Origin: an uncultured Bacteroides sp.
GTDB lineage: Bacteria; Bacteroidota; Bacteroidia; Bacteroidales; Bacteroidaceae
Assembly (NCBI RefSeq): GCF_937912035.1
Contig: NZ_CALDPF010000007.1
Coordinates: 62,001 to 126,000 of the forward strand
Direction of reading: 5' to 3'
DNA length: 64,000 nt
Every line of letters begins with the position of its first letter. Position 1 is the first letter of the stretch. Under the pieces are notes generated by a model, which saw only the letters and a program-made list of their open reading frames with translations, did no database searches and was not told the DNA's origin. The position numbers were made by a program, and so were the translations under genes. Positions 43,978 to 52,823 of the stretch are shown here, piece after piece.

Positions 43978-44943
43978 ATGAGAACAAGAAATATAATCTT
44001 ATCCATATTCATAACAACACTGTTTACATGCTGTAATTCAGGTGTTTTTATTGACAATTTCATTTCTGAGTACCCTGATACATGTCATGTAGTAAACGGC
44101 AAACCATATAAGCTGAATTTTGATTCCGATAATTGGAACGTATTAAATGTCTATAGCATGACATCTTTGAACTATGATATATACGACCTTGACGGAAATA
44201 AAACAAACAATCGTCTTCCTCTCGAAAATGGAGAGACGGCTATCATCTCATACCGGAGTACATATTATAAATTCCATATAGAAAAGAGAAACAGTAAGGA
44301 AATAATTATAACATGCGATAAAAATCTGGAGAATTATCCTATCAGTTTCAGCATGGTAGTAGGAAACCAATATACAAGAAGGACTATTAATGTACTGCTG
44401 AATCCTACAAATAAATTCGTTATTGACAAAGTGGAATACGATTTCGAAAATGATTTCTATTACAGTAACTACGTTGTAGAACAAGTTGACGGGATGACGG
44501 TAAACAATTCTAATTCTGAAGGACCTATTACATTACACTTATATCCATTCAAAAACTCACTCAGAAAAATTAAGTTTGCCCCAGATGACTATGAAATTTT
44601 CAAGAATATGGATAAGATTCTTGGTGAAAATCTTGCAGAAATACCTATACCTGATATTGTAGATGAAAAACCGGTTGTTCGGAACACTAAAGCAACATTC
44701 GGACTGAAGGAACAAAGTTTCTGGACAGGCAGGCTAGACAAGGACTTTATGGTTTCAACAACAGTTCAACCAGGAGAAACAAAAAATATAGAGGTATATA
44801 ACAATATTGAAGAATTCCATGTAAACTACAGAGTATATGCTTCAAATCCAGACACAGGAGAAGAATATATTTTTAAAGGAAGACTCTACAGTGAAGACCC
44901 ATTCGATTACCTCATGATTTTCCCTAAATTAGACCTGAAATAA
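43978..44943 (+). CDS. Lipoprotein of unknown function (2)
   Basis: 321 aa; MRTRNIILSIFITTLFTCCN provides the lipobox (FTC C). The body is strand-rich, with no recognisable domain. Its TAA stop shares a base with the start of the PagL-like gene (taATG), so translation of the two is coupled. It may be a partner or substrate of that barrel. Confidence 0.55.
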   Translation: MRTRNIILSIFITTLFTCCNSGVFIDNFISEYPDTCHVVNGKPYKLNFDSDNWNVLNVYSMTSLNYDIYDLDGNKTNNRLPLENGETAIISYRSTYYKFHIEKRNSKEIIITCDKNLENYPISFSMVVGNQYTRRTINVLLNPTNKFVIDKVEYDFENDFYYSNYVVEQVDGMTVNNSNSEGPITLHLYPFKNSLRKIKFAPDDYEIFKNMDKILGENLAEIPIPDIVDEKPVVRNTKATFGLKEQSFWTGRLDKDFMVSTTVQPGETKNIEVYNNIEEFHVNYRVYASNPDTGEEYIFKGRLYSEDPFDYLMIFPKLDLK

Positions 44944-46154
44944 TGAAAAAATTTATTACAGCAGTACTACTATGCCTGATAGCAGTAAATATAAATGCAG
45001 AAAGACAAGACAGCATTCCGAGAAAAATAATACATGTGATAGGTCTTGACTTCAAACCGGCATATACTTTCCCTACAAAAGGTTTCTTCAGAGGAGAGAA
45101 TTTGGCGCAATCCCCCATACGTACCAATCTTTCCGGACATATAAAATATGGGTTCAAATTCAGTCCAAACAGCTATATGGGGAAAATGTATCCTAACACC
45201 ATTCAAGGTATAGGTATAGGTTACAACTCTTTCAATAACACAAAAGAAGTAGGAAATCCAATCGCCATATATGTATTCCAGACTTCCAGAATAGCATCTA
45301 TCACCAGAAATCTTTCATTCGACTATGAATGGAATTTCGGTGCGTCATTCAGCTGGAAAAAATACGATGCCGAAAAAAATCCATTCAACACTATTGTCGG
45401 CTCAAAGACCAACGCATATATAAATCTGGGCTTCCTCTTCAACTGGCAAATGACAAATGAAATCTCATTAAGGGCAGGAATAGGTCTTTCCCACTATTCC
45501 AACGGTAATACAAGTTACCCCAACTTCGGTGTAAACACGCTTGACGGCCGTATAGGAGTGATGTGGTGTCCACAGGATGAAACTAAATCAGGATTGAGAA
45601 ACTACAGACCGGCGATAACACCTAAGTATGGATTCAAACCATACATAAGCTATGACCTTATAGTATATGGTGCCACCAAGAAAAAAGGTGTATCCTGGCA
45701 AGATGGTACAGGAGCGGTCATCCATGGAAATTTTGCTGTAGCAGGACTGAACTTCAATCCGATGTACAACTTCAGTAAATATTTCCGTGCCGGCCTTTCC
45801 CTTGATGCACAATATGACGAAAGTGCAAACATAACTGACCATATTGCAAATACCGATACACCTACCGATGATGTGAAATTCTTCAGACCTCCATTCATTG
45901 AACAGTTCTCACTAGGATTATCAGCCAGAGCTGAAATCGTTATGCCGATATTCTCTATAAACCTTGGTATCGGAAAGAACTTCGTGTGCAGTGGAGATGA
46001 TACAAACTCTTTTTATCAGACCTTTGTGCTGAAAACTCATATTACAAACAAAATATTTCTGCATGTAGGATATCAATTATATAAATTCAAGAATCCAAAC
46101 AACTTAATGCTAGGTATAGGTTACAGATTTAATGCTCACAAGAACAGATACTGA
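44943..46154 (+). CDS. PagL/acyloxyacyl-hydrolase-like outer-membrane barrel
   Basis: 403 aa with signal peptide (residues 1-19, NINA). Aromatic-rich beta strands throughout and a final barrel strand ending GYRF. The segment LSHYSNG (H184-x-S186-N) matches the PagL catalytic H-x-S-N pair followed by PNxG. PagL removes the 3-O acyl chain of lipid A. The third catalytic residue, Glu 12 positions after Ser, is Asn here, and the protein is twice the size of PagL, so activity is uncertain. Coupled to the lipoprotein gene before it. Confidence 0.65.
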   Translation: MKKFITAVLLCLIAVNINAERQDSIPRKIIHVIGLDFKPAYTFPTKGFFRGENLAQSPIRTNLSGHIKYGFKFSPNSYMGKMYPNTIQGIGIGYNSFNNTKEVGNPIAIYVFQTSRIASITRNLSFDYEWNFGASFSWKKYDAEKNPFNTIVGSKTNAYINLGFLFNWQMTNEISLRAGIGLSHYSNGNTSYPNFGVNTLDGRIGVMWCPQDETKSGLRNYRPAITPKYGFKPYISYDLIVYGATKKKGVSWQDGTGAVIHGNFAVAGLNFNPMYNFSKYFRAGLSLDAQYDESANITDHIANTDTPTDDVKFFRPPFIEQFSLGLSARAEIVMPIFSINLGIGKNFVCSGDDTNSFYQTFVLKTHITNKIFLHVGYQLYKFKNPNNLMLGIGYRFNAHKNRY

Positions 46155-46237
46155 CAAAAATTTGAAATAGAACAATCTGAAATCATCATCATCACGAAAA
46201 TAATTATCACATTTCATCATCTGTAATATTTTTTTCT

Positions 46238-46245
46238 TAACTTTG
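46238..46245 (+). promoter_or_regulatory. -7 element of pgk
   Basis: TAACTTTG, 51 nt before the start codon. No clear TTTG 19-21 nt upstream. Confidence 0.45.
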
Positions 46246-46295
46246 CGAACGTCTAAGAAATAAAGAAAAAACTCTTTAATTAAAATATTAAGATT

Positions 46296-47552
46296 ATGAT
46301 GACAATTGACAAATTCAACTTTGCTGGTAAAAAGGCAATCGTTCGCGTTGACTTCAACGTGCCTTTGAATGAAGAAGGTAAAATCACAGACGACACTCGT
46401 ATCCGCGGTGCTCTTCCTACATTGAAAAAAATCCTTGCTGACGGTGGTGCTTTGATCATCATGTCACACATGGGTAAACCAAAAGGCAAAGTAAACGCTA
46501 AATATTCTTTAAGCCAGATTGTTGACGCTGTTTCTGCAGCTCTTGGTGTTGAAGTAAAATTCGCTCCAGACTGTGCAAAAGCTTCTGAAGCTGCTGCAGC
46601 TCTTAAACCAGGTGAAGTTCTTTTGCTTGAAAACCTCCGTTTCTATCCTGAAGAAGAAGGCAAGCCAGTAGGTATCGAAAAAGAAGATCCTGCTTACGAA
46701 GATGCTAAGAAAGCAATGAAAGCTTCTCAGAAAGAATTCGCTAAAACTCTTGCTTCATACGCTGACTGCTACGTAATGGACGCATTCGGTACAGCTCACC
46801 GTAAACACGCATCTACAGCTGTTATCGCTGACTACTTCGATGCAGACCACAAGATGTTGGGTTACCTGATGGAAAAAGAAGTTCAGGCTGTTGACAACGT
46901 ATTGAAAGATATCAAACGTCCTTTCACTGCTATCATGGGTGGTTCAAAAGTTTCTACTAAGATAGGTATCATCGAAAACTTGATGGATAAAGTTGATAAC
47001 CTGATCCTTTGCGGTGGTATGGCATTTACTTTCGCTAAAGCTAAAGGTGGTAAGATCGGTAACTCATTGGTAGAAGACGACAAACTTCAGTTGGCTCTTG
47101 ACATCATCGAAAAAGCTAAAGCTAAAGGTGTTAATCTTGTATTGGGTTGCGACTGTATCGCTGCTGACGCTTTCGCTAACGATGCTAATACTCAAGTTTG
47201 CGACGATAGCAATATTCCTGACGGTTGGATGGGTCTTGATGCAGGTCCTAAGACTCGCGAAGAATTCAAAGCTGCTATCAAAGGTGCTAAAACTATCCTT
47301 TGGAATGGTCCTGCAGGTGTATTCGAAATGGATAACTTCGCTGCTGGTTCTAAAGCAATAGCTGAAGCAATAGCTGAAGCTACTAAAGAAGGTGCATTCT
47401 CACTCATTGGTGGTGGTGACTCAGTAGCTTGTATCAACAAGTTCGGTATGGCTGACCAGGTATCATACATATCTACTGGTGGTGGTGCTTTGCTTGAAGC
47501 TATCGAAGGTAAAATCCTTCCGGGTATCGCAGCTATCCGTGGTGATAAATAA
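46296..47552 (+). CDS. pgk: Phosphoglycerate kinase
   Basis: 418 aa. RVDFNVPLN (substrate loop), LPTLKKILADGGALIIMSHM, LLENLRFYPEE, AFGTAHRKHAS, the hinge MGGSKVSTKIG, and GGGDSVACINKF (ATP site). Glycolytic transfer of phosphate from 1,3-bisphosphoglycerate to ADP in the cytoplasm. Length is standard. Codon use is the most biased in the window (gct, gaa, aaa, ggt, act), a sign of very high expression. Starts with ATGATG; the first is taken. Confidence 0.97.
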   Translation: MMTIDKFNFAGKKAIVRVDFNVPLNEEGKITDDTRIRGALPTLKKILADGGALIIMSHMGKPKGKVNAKYSLSQIVDAVSAALGVEVKFAPDCAKASEAAAALKPGEVLLLENLRFYPEEEGKPVGIEKEDPAYEDAKKAMKASQKEFAKTLASYADCYVMDAFGTAHRKHASTAVIADYFDADHKMLGYLMEKEVQAVDNVLKDIKRPFTAIMGGSKVSTKIGIIENLMDKVDNLILCGGMAFTFAKAKGGKIGNSLVEDDKLQLALDIIEKAKAKGVNLVLGCDCIAADAFANDANTQVCDDSNIPDGWMGLDAGPKTREEFKAAIKGAKTILWNGPAGVFEMDNFAAGSKAIAEAIAEATKEGAFSLIGGGDSVACINKFGMADQVSYISTGGGALLEAIEGKILPGIAAIRGDK

Positions 47553-47581
47553 TTTGAGAATTATTTCATACCATAACAAGA

Positions 47582-47606
47582 AAAGGAGACCTTTTGGGTC
47601 TCCTTT
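47582..47606. terminator. Terminator between pgk and the DUF3857 gene
   Basis: 10-bp arms AAAGGAGACC (47582-47591) and GGTCTCCTTT (47597-47606), loop 5 nt, followed by CTTTTT. Lies between convergent stops, can serve pgk and probably the other strand too. Confidence 0.8.
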
Positions 47607-47610
47607 CTTT

Positions 47611-49224
47611 TTATCTGAATATCAATGTGTAATTATTCATATCCTTGCATTCACTCATAAGTGAATAGAACTGTCTGTAGTTTTTCTTTGTTATCAGCTG
47701 TTCGTCAACCTTATAAGTATAAGTAACTTTTACTTCATCACCTGAAAGTTCATATTCAATACTCACCTCTCCCACTTCATTCGAAACTTTCACATTTCGT
47801 TTTTCAATCCACGTCTTGCCTTCAGGAAGCTTAACGTTATATTGCATTATGAAATTCAATTTATGTGGAAGCAACATATTCTCAGATATTGACGTATTAG
47901 CCGAATACGGATAAAGAGTTGCGGCAATATGAGTATCAGGAATTGTTACAGCAACATATCCCCCTGGCAATGTTCTTGAATTAGTCTCATTCAGTTCAAT
48001 AGTCTTGATATTTTTTGTAGGCTTTTCAGGTTTGTCTGTTCTCAATGACGACTTTACTCCATTTAAATCTGTCACCGACATGTAATCCTGAACATCTGCA
48101 TACCAACCGTTTGCGTATGTGTTCATCTCGCTGTCTGAAAGAACGGCTACTACACCGCTCAGTCCTACACTGTTCATATCTTTTGCCTCAACAAAAGCAA
48201 CCTTTATCTCAGCATCAAGACCGGCTACCTTATGCAGCACATTATCAAGATTTGCCAATTCAGCACGTGTTCCGTACATTGAAAGCAAAACCTCCGAAGC
48301 CGGACGTACCCTATAACCAGCCTGACTTAACGACACTCCGCATTGTCCTTTCACACTATATAAATATGTCATGAACTTGTTTATAGCCATACGAAGTTTA
48401 TTCTTGTCATCACCGGACTCTTTCTTTAATTCGGCAATCTTATTTTCAATAACACTCGTATCACCCACAGTGAACTGCTTCTTCAAAACATCAATAGCCA
48501 CAGTATTGCTACCATACGTAGAAGCTGTAAAAGCAGGCATCATTCCACTTGCCACTTGCTGGACTATACCGATTGAAGCACTGTAAACCGGATACGAATA
48601 AGGGCGTGGGGCTATATTCTTCATATTATATGACACAGTCCTTATACCGTTGTCAACTCTCACATCAGGTTTTGCAGAAGAATTCAGTAATTCATAATTA
48701 AGTTTTTTAGATTCAGGCACATTTACAGTCAGCCTAAAATCTTCTATAGGAGAGAGCTCCTTAATCATGGTAAACACATCCAGTTCGCCACACATCGCAG
48801 CTTTGGTCTTGATAGAATAATCAAGCACAATGGTCGCTCCGAGTTCAAGCCCTGTATGAACCACTACCATCTCCTTCAGATGATTGTAAGCTGGAGCATC
48901 AGCCGCAAAAGAAGGCAGTACTTCTACAAAAGCATTGGCAGGAGTAATCACCTTGCTGCCATCCTTCTGTATTGTATAAGATTCATTAATCTTCAGCTCC
49001 TGAAATTCTGGATTATATACAATGAACGTTTCTCCATATTTGCTGTTCATTGCAGCATGAGTGAAAATCTTCAGTTCCTTATATACCCTTTCCTCCATAC
49101 TTCCGTCCTGATTCAGAGTATATGTCTTATATAGTTTTCTGAAACTTGCCTCCGAAGCGGAATAAGCCGGAGCTACTATCAGAAGCAAGCATACCAGACA
49201 TAAATATTGTTTTATGGTTTTCAT
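47611..49224 (-). CDS. DUF3857 protein with degenerate transglutaminase-like domain
   Basis: 537 aa, signal peptide (MKTIKQYLCLVCLLLIVAPAYS). N-terminal DUF3857 (ITPANAFVEVLPSFAADAPA, GLELGATIVLDYSIKT). Where the neighbour has the transglutaminase core, this protein has AGYRVRPASEVLLSMYGTR and ELANLDNVLHKVAGLDAEIK: the fold features remain but the catalytic Cys, His and Asp are missing. Probably an inactive partner, periplasmic. Follows the active-looking paralogue by 14 nt in one transcript. Confidence 0.8.
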   Translation of the reverse strand: MKTIKQYLCLVCLLLIVAPAYSASEASFRKLYKTYTLNQDGSMEERVYKELKIFTHAAMNSKYGETFIVYNPEFQELKINESYTIQKDGSKVITPANAFVEVLPSFAADAPAYNHLKEMVVVHTGLELGATIVLDYSIKTKAAMCGELDVFTMIKELSPIEDFRLTVNVPESKKLNYELLNSSAKPDVRVDNGIRTVSYNMKNIAPRPYSYPVYSASIGIVQQVASGMMPAFTASTYGSNTVAIDVLKKQFTVGDTSVIENKIAELKKESGDDKNKLRMAINKFMTYLYSVKGQCGVSLSQAGYRVRPASEVLLSMYGTRAELANLDNVLHKVAGLDAEIKVAFVEAKDMNSVGLSGVVAVLSDSEMNTYANGWYADVQDYMSVTDLNGVKSSLRTDKPEKPTKNIKTIELNETNSRTLPGGYVAVTIPDTHIAATLYPYSANTSISENMLLPHKLNFIMQYNVKLPEGKTWIEKRNVKVSNEVGEVSIEYELSGDEVKVTYTYKVDEQLITKKNYRQFYSLMSECKDMNNYTLIFR

Positions 49225-49238
49225 AATCTCCTACTTTA

Positions 49239-51194
49239 TTACTTTCTAACTACGATATACTCACCAAACGATTTATAGGCATTCACTGAATTACGGAAAT
49301 CATCCCAGTCTTCTGCCGAATAGACTCTCTTGTATAAAGACAGTCTGGTATCCAAAAGAATCTTACCACCATCTTGCTTCAAAATTCCAGCAAAATCAGC
49401 GGCCTGACCGTCAATATTAACATGCTTTTCGTCGCCAAGCATCTTATATCCGGAAGGCAAAGAAAGCTTTTCTTCCACCTCGACAAGGCGCGAACATGAA
49501 TCCTTGAATCCATACTTACGGTCCTTCAAGTCTATATTTACACGCAGGAAAGTAAATACCTGTGTATAGAGGTTATTCATCACGAATGGTTTGAAAATCA
49601 GTTCACCGTCGCCAGTCATAGCATATTCAGGTATCTCGTAGGTAAACGTTATGCTTATAGGTGCCTTCTGATAATCCTTAGGAGAACGTCCGTAATCAAC
49701 ACTTTTCATCACAGCTTTAGGAGATACACTAAGCAACTGCTTTTCCATCGTATTTCGCCATTCACTCTGGAATCCTGTTGTAAATATACGGCGTATATTG
49801 CTGTCGCTCTGTCCTTCGGCAGAAATTGTGAATTTTCCCACTAAAGTACCGTCGGACTTCAGACGGTTTTCAGCTTTGATGCGTACATAGTGGTTTTCCG
49901 GAGCAGAAACTGGAGTGACACAAAGATCCGAACCTTCAGGTATGCCCGGCAGATAGTTCTGCTGCTGTTCGGCACTGCTCCACAATTCACGACAGAAAGG
50001 AACCCATGTAGGATCAAGAGGCATAAGAGTACCGTTGTCTAGTTTCACCACAGCCACACAATGATTAAAGTGGTCGGCAGGTATGCTTTCCACTCTGCTT
50101 CCAGCCATGGTCATTGCAGGATAAGCCTCGAAGCCGGCCATACGGAGAAAAGCGACCAATGTTCCAGCTATATCCTTACACACGCCACAACGGTCTGTGT
50201 AATTCATTTTCAGATTATGGAGAGTGAAACCTTCACCCTTTCCCATTGTTATTCCGGCATAACGGATGTTATCGGCTACCCAATGGGTAAGAACTGCTAT
50301 TTTCTCCATTTCGGATTTCTTGCCTTTTATCAGCTCATCAACTTTCTTCTGTGCTTCAGGTATGGCATCAAAACTGCCGTAATCCTCATTTACCTTATTG
50401 AACCAACGTGACTTCTCCATCCAGTCCGGTGTAGTTGACATCATCAGCTTCGGAGCAGCATCGAAAAGGTCAACCATATTAGGTTCCTTTTCGAAAGGCA
50501 TTACATCGTCCATCGCGAATGTATATACCTTCCTGCCATCGTCATAACGCATTGATGACGAACACTCTCCCTGATAAAACTGGAACTGCAGCTCTTTTTC
50601 CATAGGCATACCTACACTATATACCTTTCTGAGAGTCGGCTCGGAAACCCAGAAAGGAACAATATCATAAAACTGTCCGCGCATAGGAGGAATGAAACGA
50701 GAGTCATCATCTTCCCCAGCTCCAAGAAGTGCGTATGTGAAACCTTTCTTATCTATTTCATAATAGATTACATCTCCCGGTTTCAGATTATCCAGCTGGA
50801 GCATAATCTGTCGTGCACCCCAGTATATCATTCTTGCAGGTGCCGCATAGTCGCAGGTTTTGTTTACATCAACTTCGGTACATGTTCCGTCTTCATGATA
50901 TATCCTGACAATCTTGAATTTTGCAGCGGCAGTCAGCGGATCATAATCATATTTCAGGACACGGTTTGTCATTACTCCCTTCAGAGTCTGCACCTTTATG
51001 GCCTTTACTATTGAGAAAGCACCCTGTCCGGTTGGCTGTACTGACACATTTGTGCTGTCAAGCAACGTGACTGAAGCATAGTCTGAATATTTGTCCGACT
51101 TCAGAATTTCCTTGTAATCGGCAAACGGATTTGCCTGAGAACCAGCAGAAGATATGAACAAAGATGCAAACAAAAGAAAAACTTTTATCTTCAT
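49239..51194 (-). CDS. DUF3857/transglutaminase-like protein (intact triad)
   Basis: 651 aa, signal peptide (MKIKVFLLFASLFISSAGSQ). DUF3857 at about 55-200, then a transglutaminase-like core with DRCGVCKDIAG (C339), FNHCVAV (H378) and PLDPTW (D394), the Cys-His-Asp triad, and a C-terminal DUF2569/3858-like strand domain. Family members act as periplasmic or secreted peptidases or cross-linkers; substrate unknown. First gene of the pair. The upstream porin gene ends 37 nt before it on the same strand, so all five minus-strand genes to 54254 could be one transcript. Confidence 0.85.
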   Translation of the reverse strand: MKIKVFLLFASLFISSAGSQANPFADYKEILKSDKYSDYASVTLLDSTNVSVQPTGQGAFSIVKAIKVQTLKGVMTNRVLKYDYDPLTAAAKFKIVRIYHEDGTCTEVDVNKTCDYAAPARMIYWGARQIMLQLDNLKPGDVIYYEIDKKGFTYALLGAGEDDDSRFIPPMRGQFYDIVPFWVSEPTLRKVYSVGMPMEKELQFQFYQGECSSSMRYDDGRKVYTFAMDDVMPFEKEPNMVDLFDAAPKLMMSTTPDWMEKSRWFNKVNEDYGSFDAIPEAQKKVDELIKGKKSEMEKIAVLTHWVADNIRYAGITMGKGEGFTLHNLKMNYTDRCGVCKDIAGTLVAFLRMAGFEAYPAMTMAGSRVESIPADHFNHCVAVVKLDNGTLMPLDPTWVPFCRELWSSAEQQQNYLPGIPEGSDLCVTPVSAPENHYVRIKAENRLKSDGTLVGKFTISAEGQSDSNIRRIFTTGFQSEWRNTMEKQLLSVSPKAVMKSVDYGRSPKDYQKAPISITFTYEIPEYAMTGDGELIFKPFVMNNLYTQVFTFLRVNIDLKDRKYGFKDSCSRLVEVEEKLSLPSGYKMLGDEKHVNIDGQAADFAGILKQDGGKILLDTRLSLYKRVYSAEDWDDFRNSVNAYKSFGEYIVVRK

Positions 51195-51231
51195 AATATC
51201 ATTATTAACAGGTTTAAAAATCGAGATATTA

Positions 51232-52473
51232 TCAGAACTGGAACATCGCGGTAAACACTATACGATTGTTCTTTACAAGATGTGTATCAACTACCTTTCC
51301 CTTAGAATCATTGTCTCCATACCATGCTCCCGTCCACGAATATTCTGCACCGAATTTCCAGTTAGGAATATTATATGTAAGCTCGGCTGACGCACTTGAC
51401 AGCTGATCAAGGTTTGTACCAGTACCTATCAGACCGGCTACGTCTTCCTTTGCACCAAGATTTTTAAGATAGCCGGCAAAAACGCCGAAACGCAACTTGC
51501 TTCCATATACCATGTTTATCCACGAATGAGAAACTCGCAAAGGAGCATATTCCTGCTCTCCTGTACGACTGTCAACAGATGTCACTCCATATCCTCCTAC
51601 TGTACTTGTCATTGTAAGATTGGAGCTCAGCAACGTTTTTGCCGCGAGAGAGAATTTATCCTTCACATATTTCACATGGGCTTCACCGGAAATTCCTGTT
51701 ATACGTTCGTTCACCTTATAAACTTTACCTCCGGTTTCCGACTGTGTACGTGGAGTCATAGAAGACACATGCACTCCGGCACCAAGAATCATTCCCAGTG
51801 TCCTGTAGTCCGCGCCGAAATAGAATTCAGGAACACAACTGTTCTTTATAAAATTCTGGCTTTTCACAGTTGATGTAGTTCCCGGAGTATTATTTGCCGG
51901 ACCTACAGAAAGATACTGCGACTGCCATATAGCCGAGGCTGTAAGCACCATACCTTGAGTAGTAAACCTATACCTCAATTGTGGAGCACGGCTGAAAGGC
52001 TGGAACGGTGCACCCATATTCAGGTTCAGTATGTCGGGAGCCACATCGCCATACAGAGGATGCCATGTCTGACCTACAAGCAATGCAGACTTGCCCCAGT
52101 CCAGATTGAAATATACATGTCGCATACGGAACATTGAAAATGAAGTTCCCGAGCCGCGGAAATCCACTTCCAGCTTTGCAGAAGTCTTGATTTTCCCCAT
52201 CAGTTCAGGACCTTTCACGTCAATTCCAAGACGTGAATACAGGGTATAGAATCCACCGTTGGCAAAACTGTTAAGGTCCTTGCCGTCGGCATCAGGAGAT
52301 ATGTCTTTCGGATACATATAAAACAATCCGTCAACAGTTTCCGAATTGGCTCTTGAATTATAGAACAAGTCGGTACGTACCTGACCGTAAAACTTGTAGT
52401 CGAAACCCTTTTTTTGGGACATCATCAAACCAGGTAATGCCATAAAGGCCACCAAAATCAAACTTTTCTTCAT
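51232..52473 (-). CDS. DcaP-like outer-membrane porin
   Basis: 413 aa with signal peptide (MKKSLILVAFMALPGLMMS). N-terminal strand GFDYKFYGQVRTDLFYNSRA, the WGKSALLVGQTWHPLYGDV segment typical of DcaP/OprO-type trimeric porins, and a C-terminal aromatic strand ending MFQF. Passive uptake of small organic acids is known for DcaP (dicarboxylates). Its place behind cstA (pyruvate/peptide transport) and ybjQ, with gaps of 12 and 17 nt, suggests shared carbon-source uptake, by inference. Confidence 0.75.
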   Translation of the reverse strand: MKKSLILVAFMALPGLMMSQKKGFDYKFYGQVRTDLFYNSRANSETVDGLFYMYPKDISPDADGKDLNSFANGGFYTLYSRLGIDVKGPELMGKIKTSAKLEVDFRGSGTSFSMFRMRHVYFNLDWGKSALLVGQTWHPLYGDVAPDILNLNMGAPFQPFSRAPQLRYRFTTQGMVLTASAIWQSQYLSVGPANNTPGTTSTVKSQNFIKNSCVPEFYFGADYRTLGMILGAGVHVSSMTPRTQSETGGKVYKVNERITGISGEAHVKYVKDKFSLAAKTLLSSNLTMTSTVGGYGVTSVDSRTGEQEYAPLRVSHSWINMVYGSKLRFGVFAGYLKNLGAKEDVAGLIGTGTNLDQLSSASAELTYNIPNWKFGAEYSWTGAWYGDNDSKGKVVDTHLVKNNRIVFTAMFQF

Positions 52474-52490
52474 CTCTTTCCTATGTATTA

Positions 52491-52811
52491 TTATTCTAAA
52501 TAAACTGCGGTACCCGAAGCTGTAACCATAAGCATACTTCCGTTTCCACCGACAGTCTCAAAATCAAGATCAATTCCTATGACAGCATTAGCTCCCAGAC
52601 GCATGGCCTCATCACACATTTCTTTCATAGCGCTATCCTTAGCCTGACGCAAGACCTCTTCGTAAGAGCCTGCACGTCCGCCCACAATATCACGAATACT
52701 TGCAAACAAGTCTCTGAACATATTCGCACCGATTATAGTCTCTCCTGAAACTATTCCATAATAATGCAGAATACGCTTGCCTTCCACATTATTGGTTGTT
52801 GTCATTAACAT
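52491..52811 (-). CDS. YbjQ/UPF0145 family protein
   Basis: 106 aa (52805, MTTTNN, also a possible start). GKRILHYYGIVSGETIIGAN, GGRAGSYEEVLRQAKDSA, LGANAVIGIDLDFE and LMVTASGTAVYL are family hallmarks. It forms pentameric rings in solved structures; function unknown, sometimes proposed to bind heavy metals. Between cstA and the porin gene (12- and 17-nt gaps). Confidence 0.9.
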   Translation of the reverse strand: MLMTTTNNVEGKRILHYYGIVSGETIIGANMFRDLFASIRDIVGGRAGSYEEVLRQAKDSAMKEMCDEAMRLGANAVIGIDLDFETVGGNGSMLMVTASGTAVYLE

Positions 52812-52823
52812 ATTATCTATATT

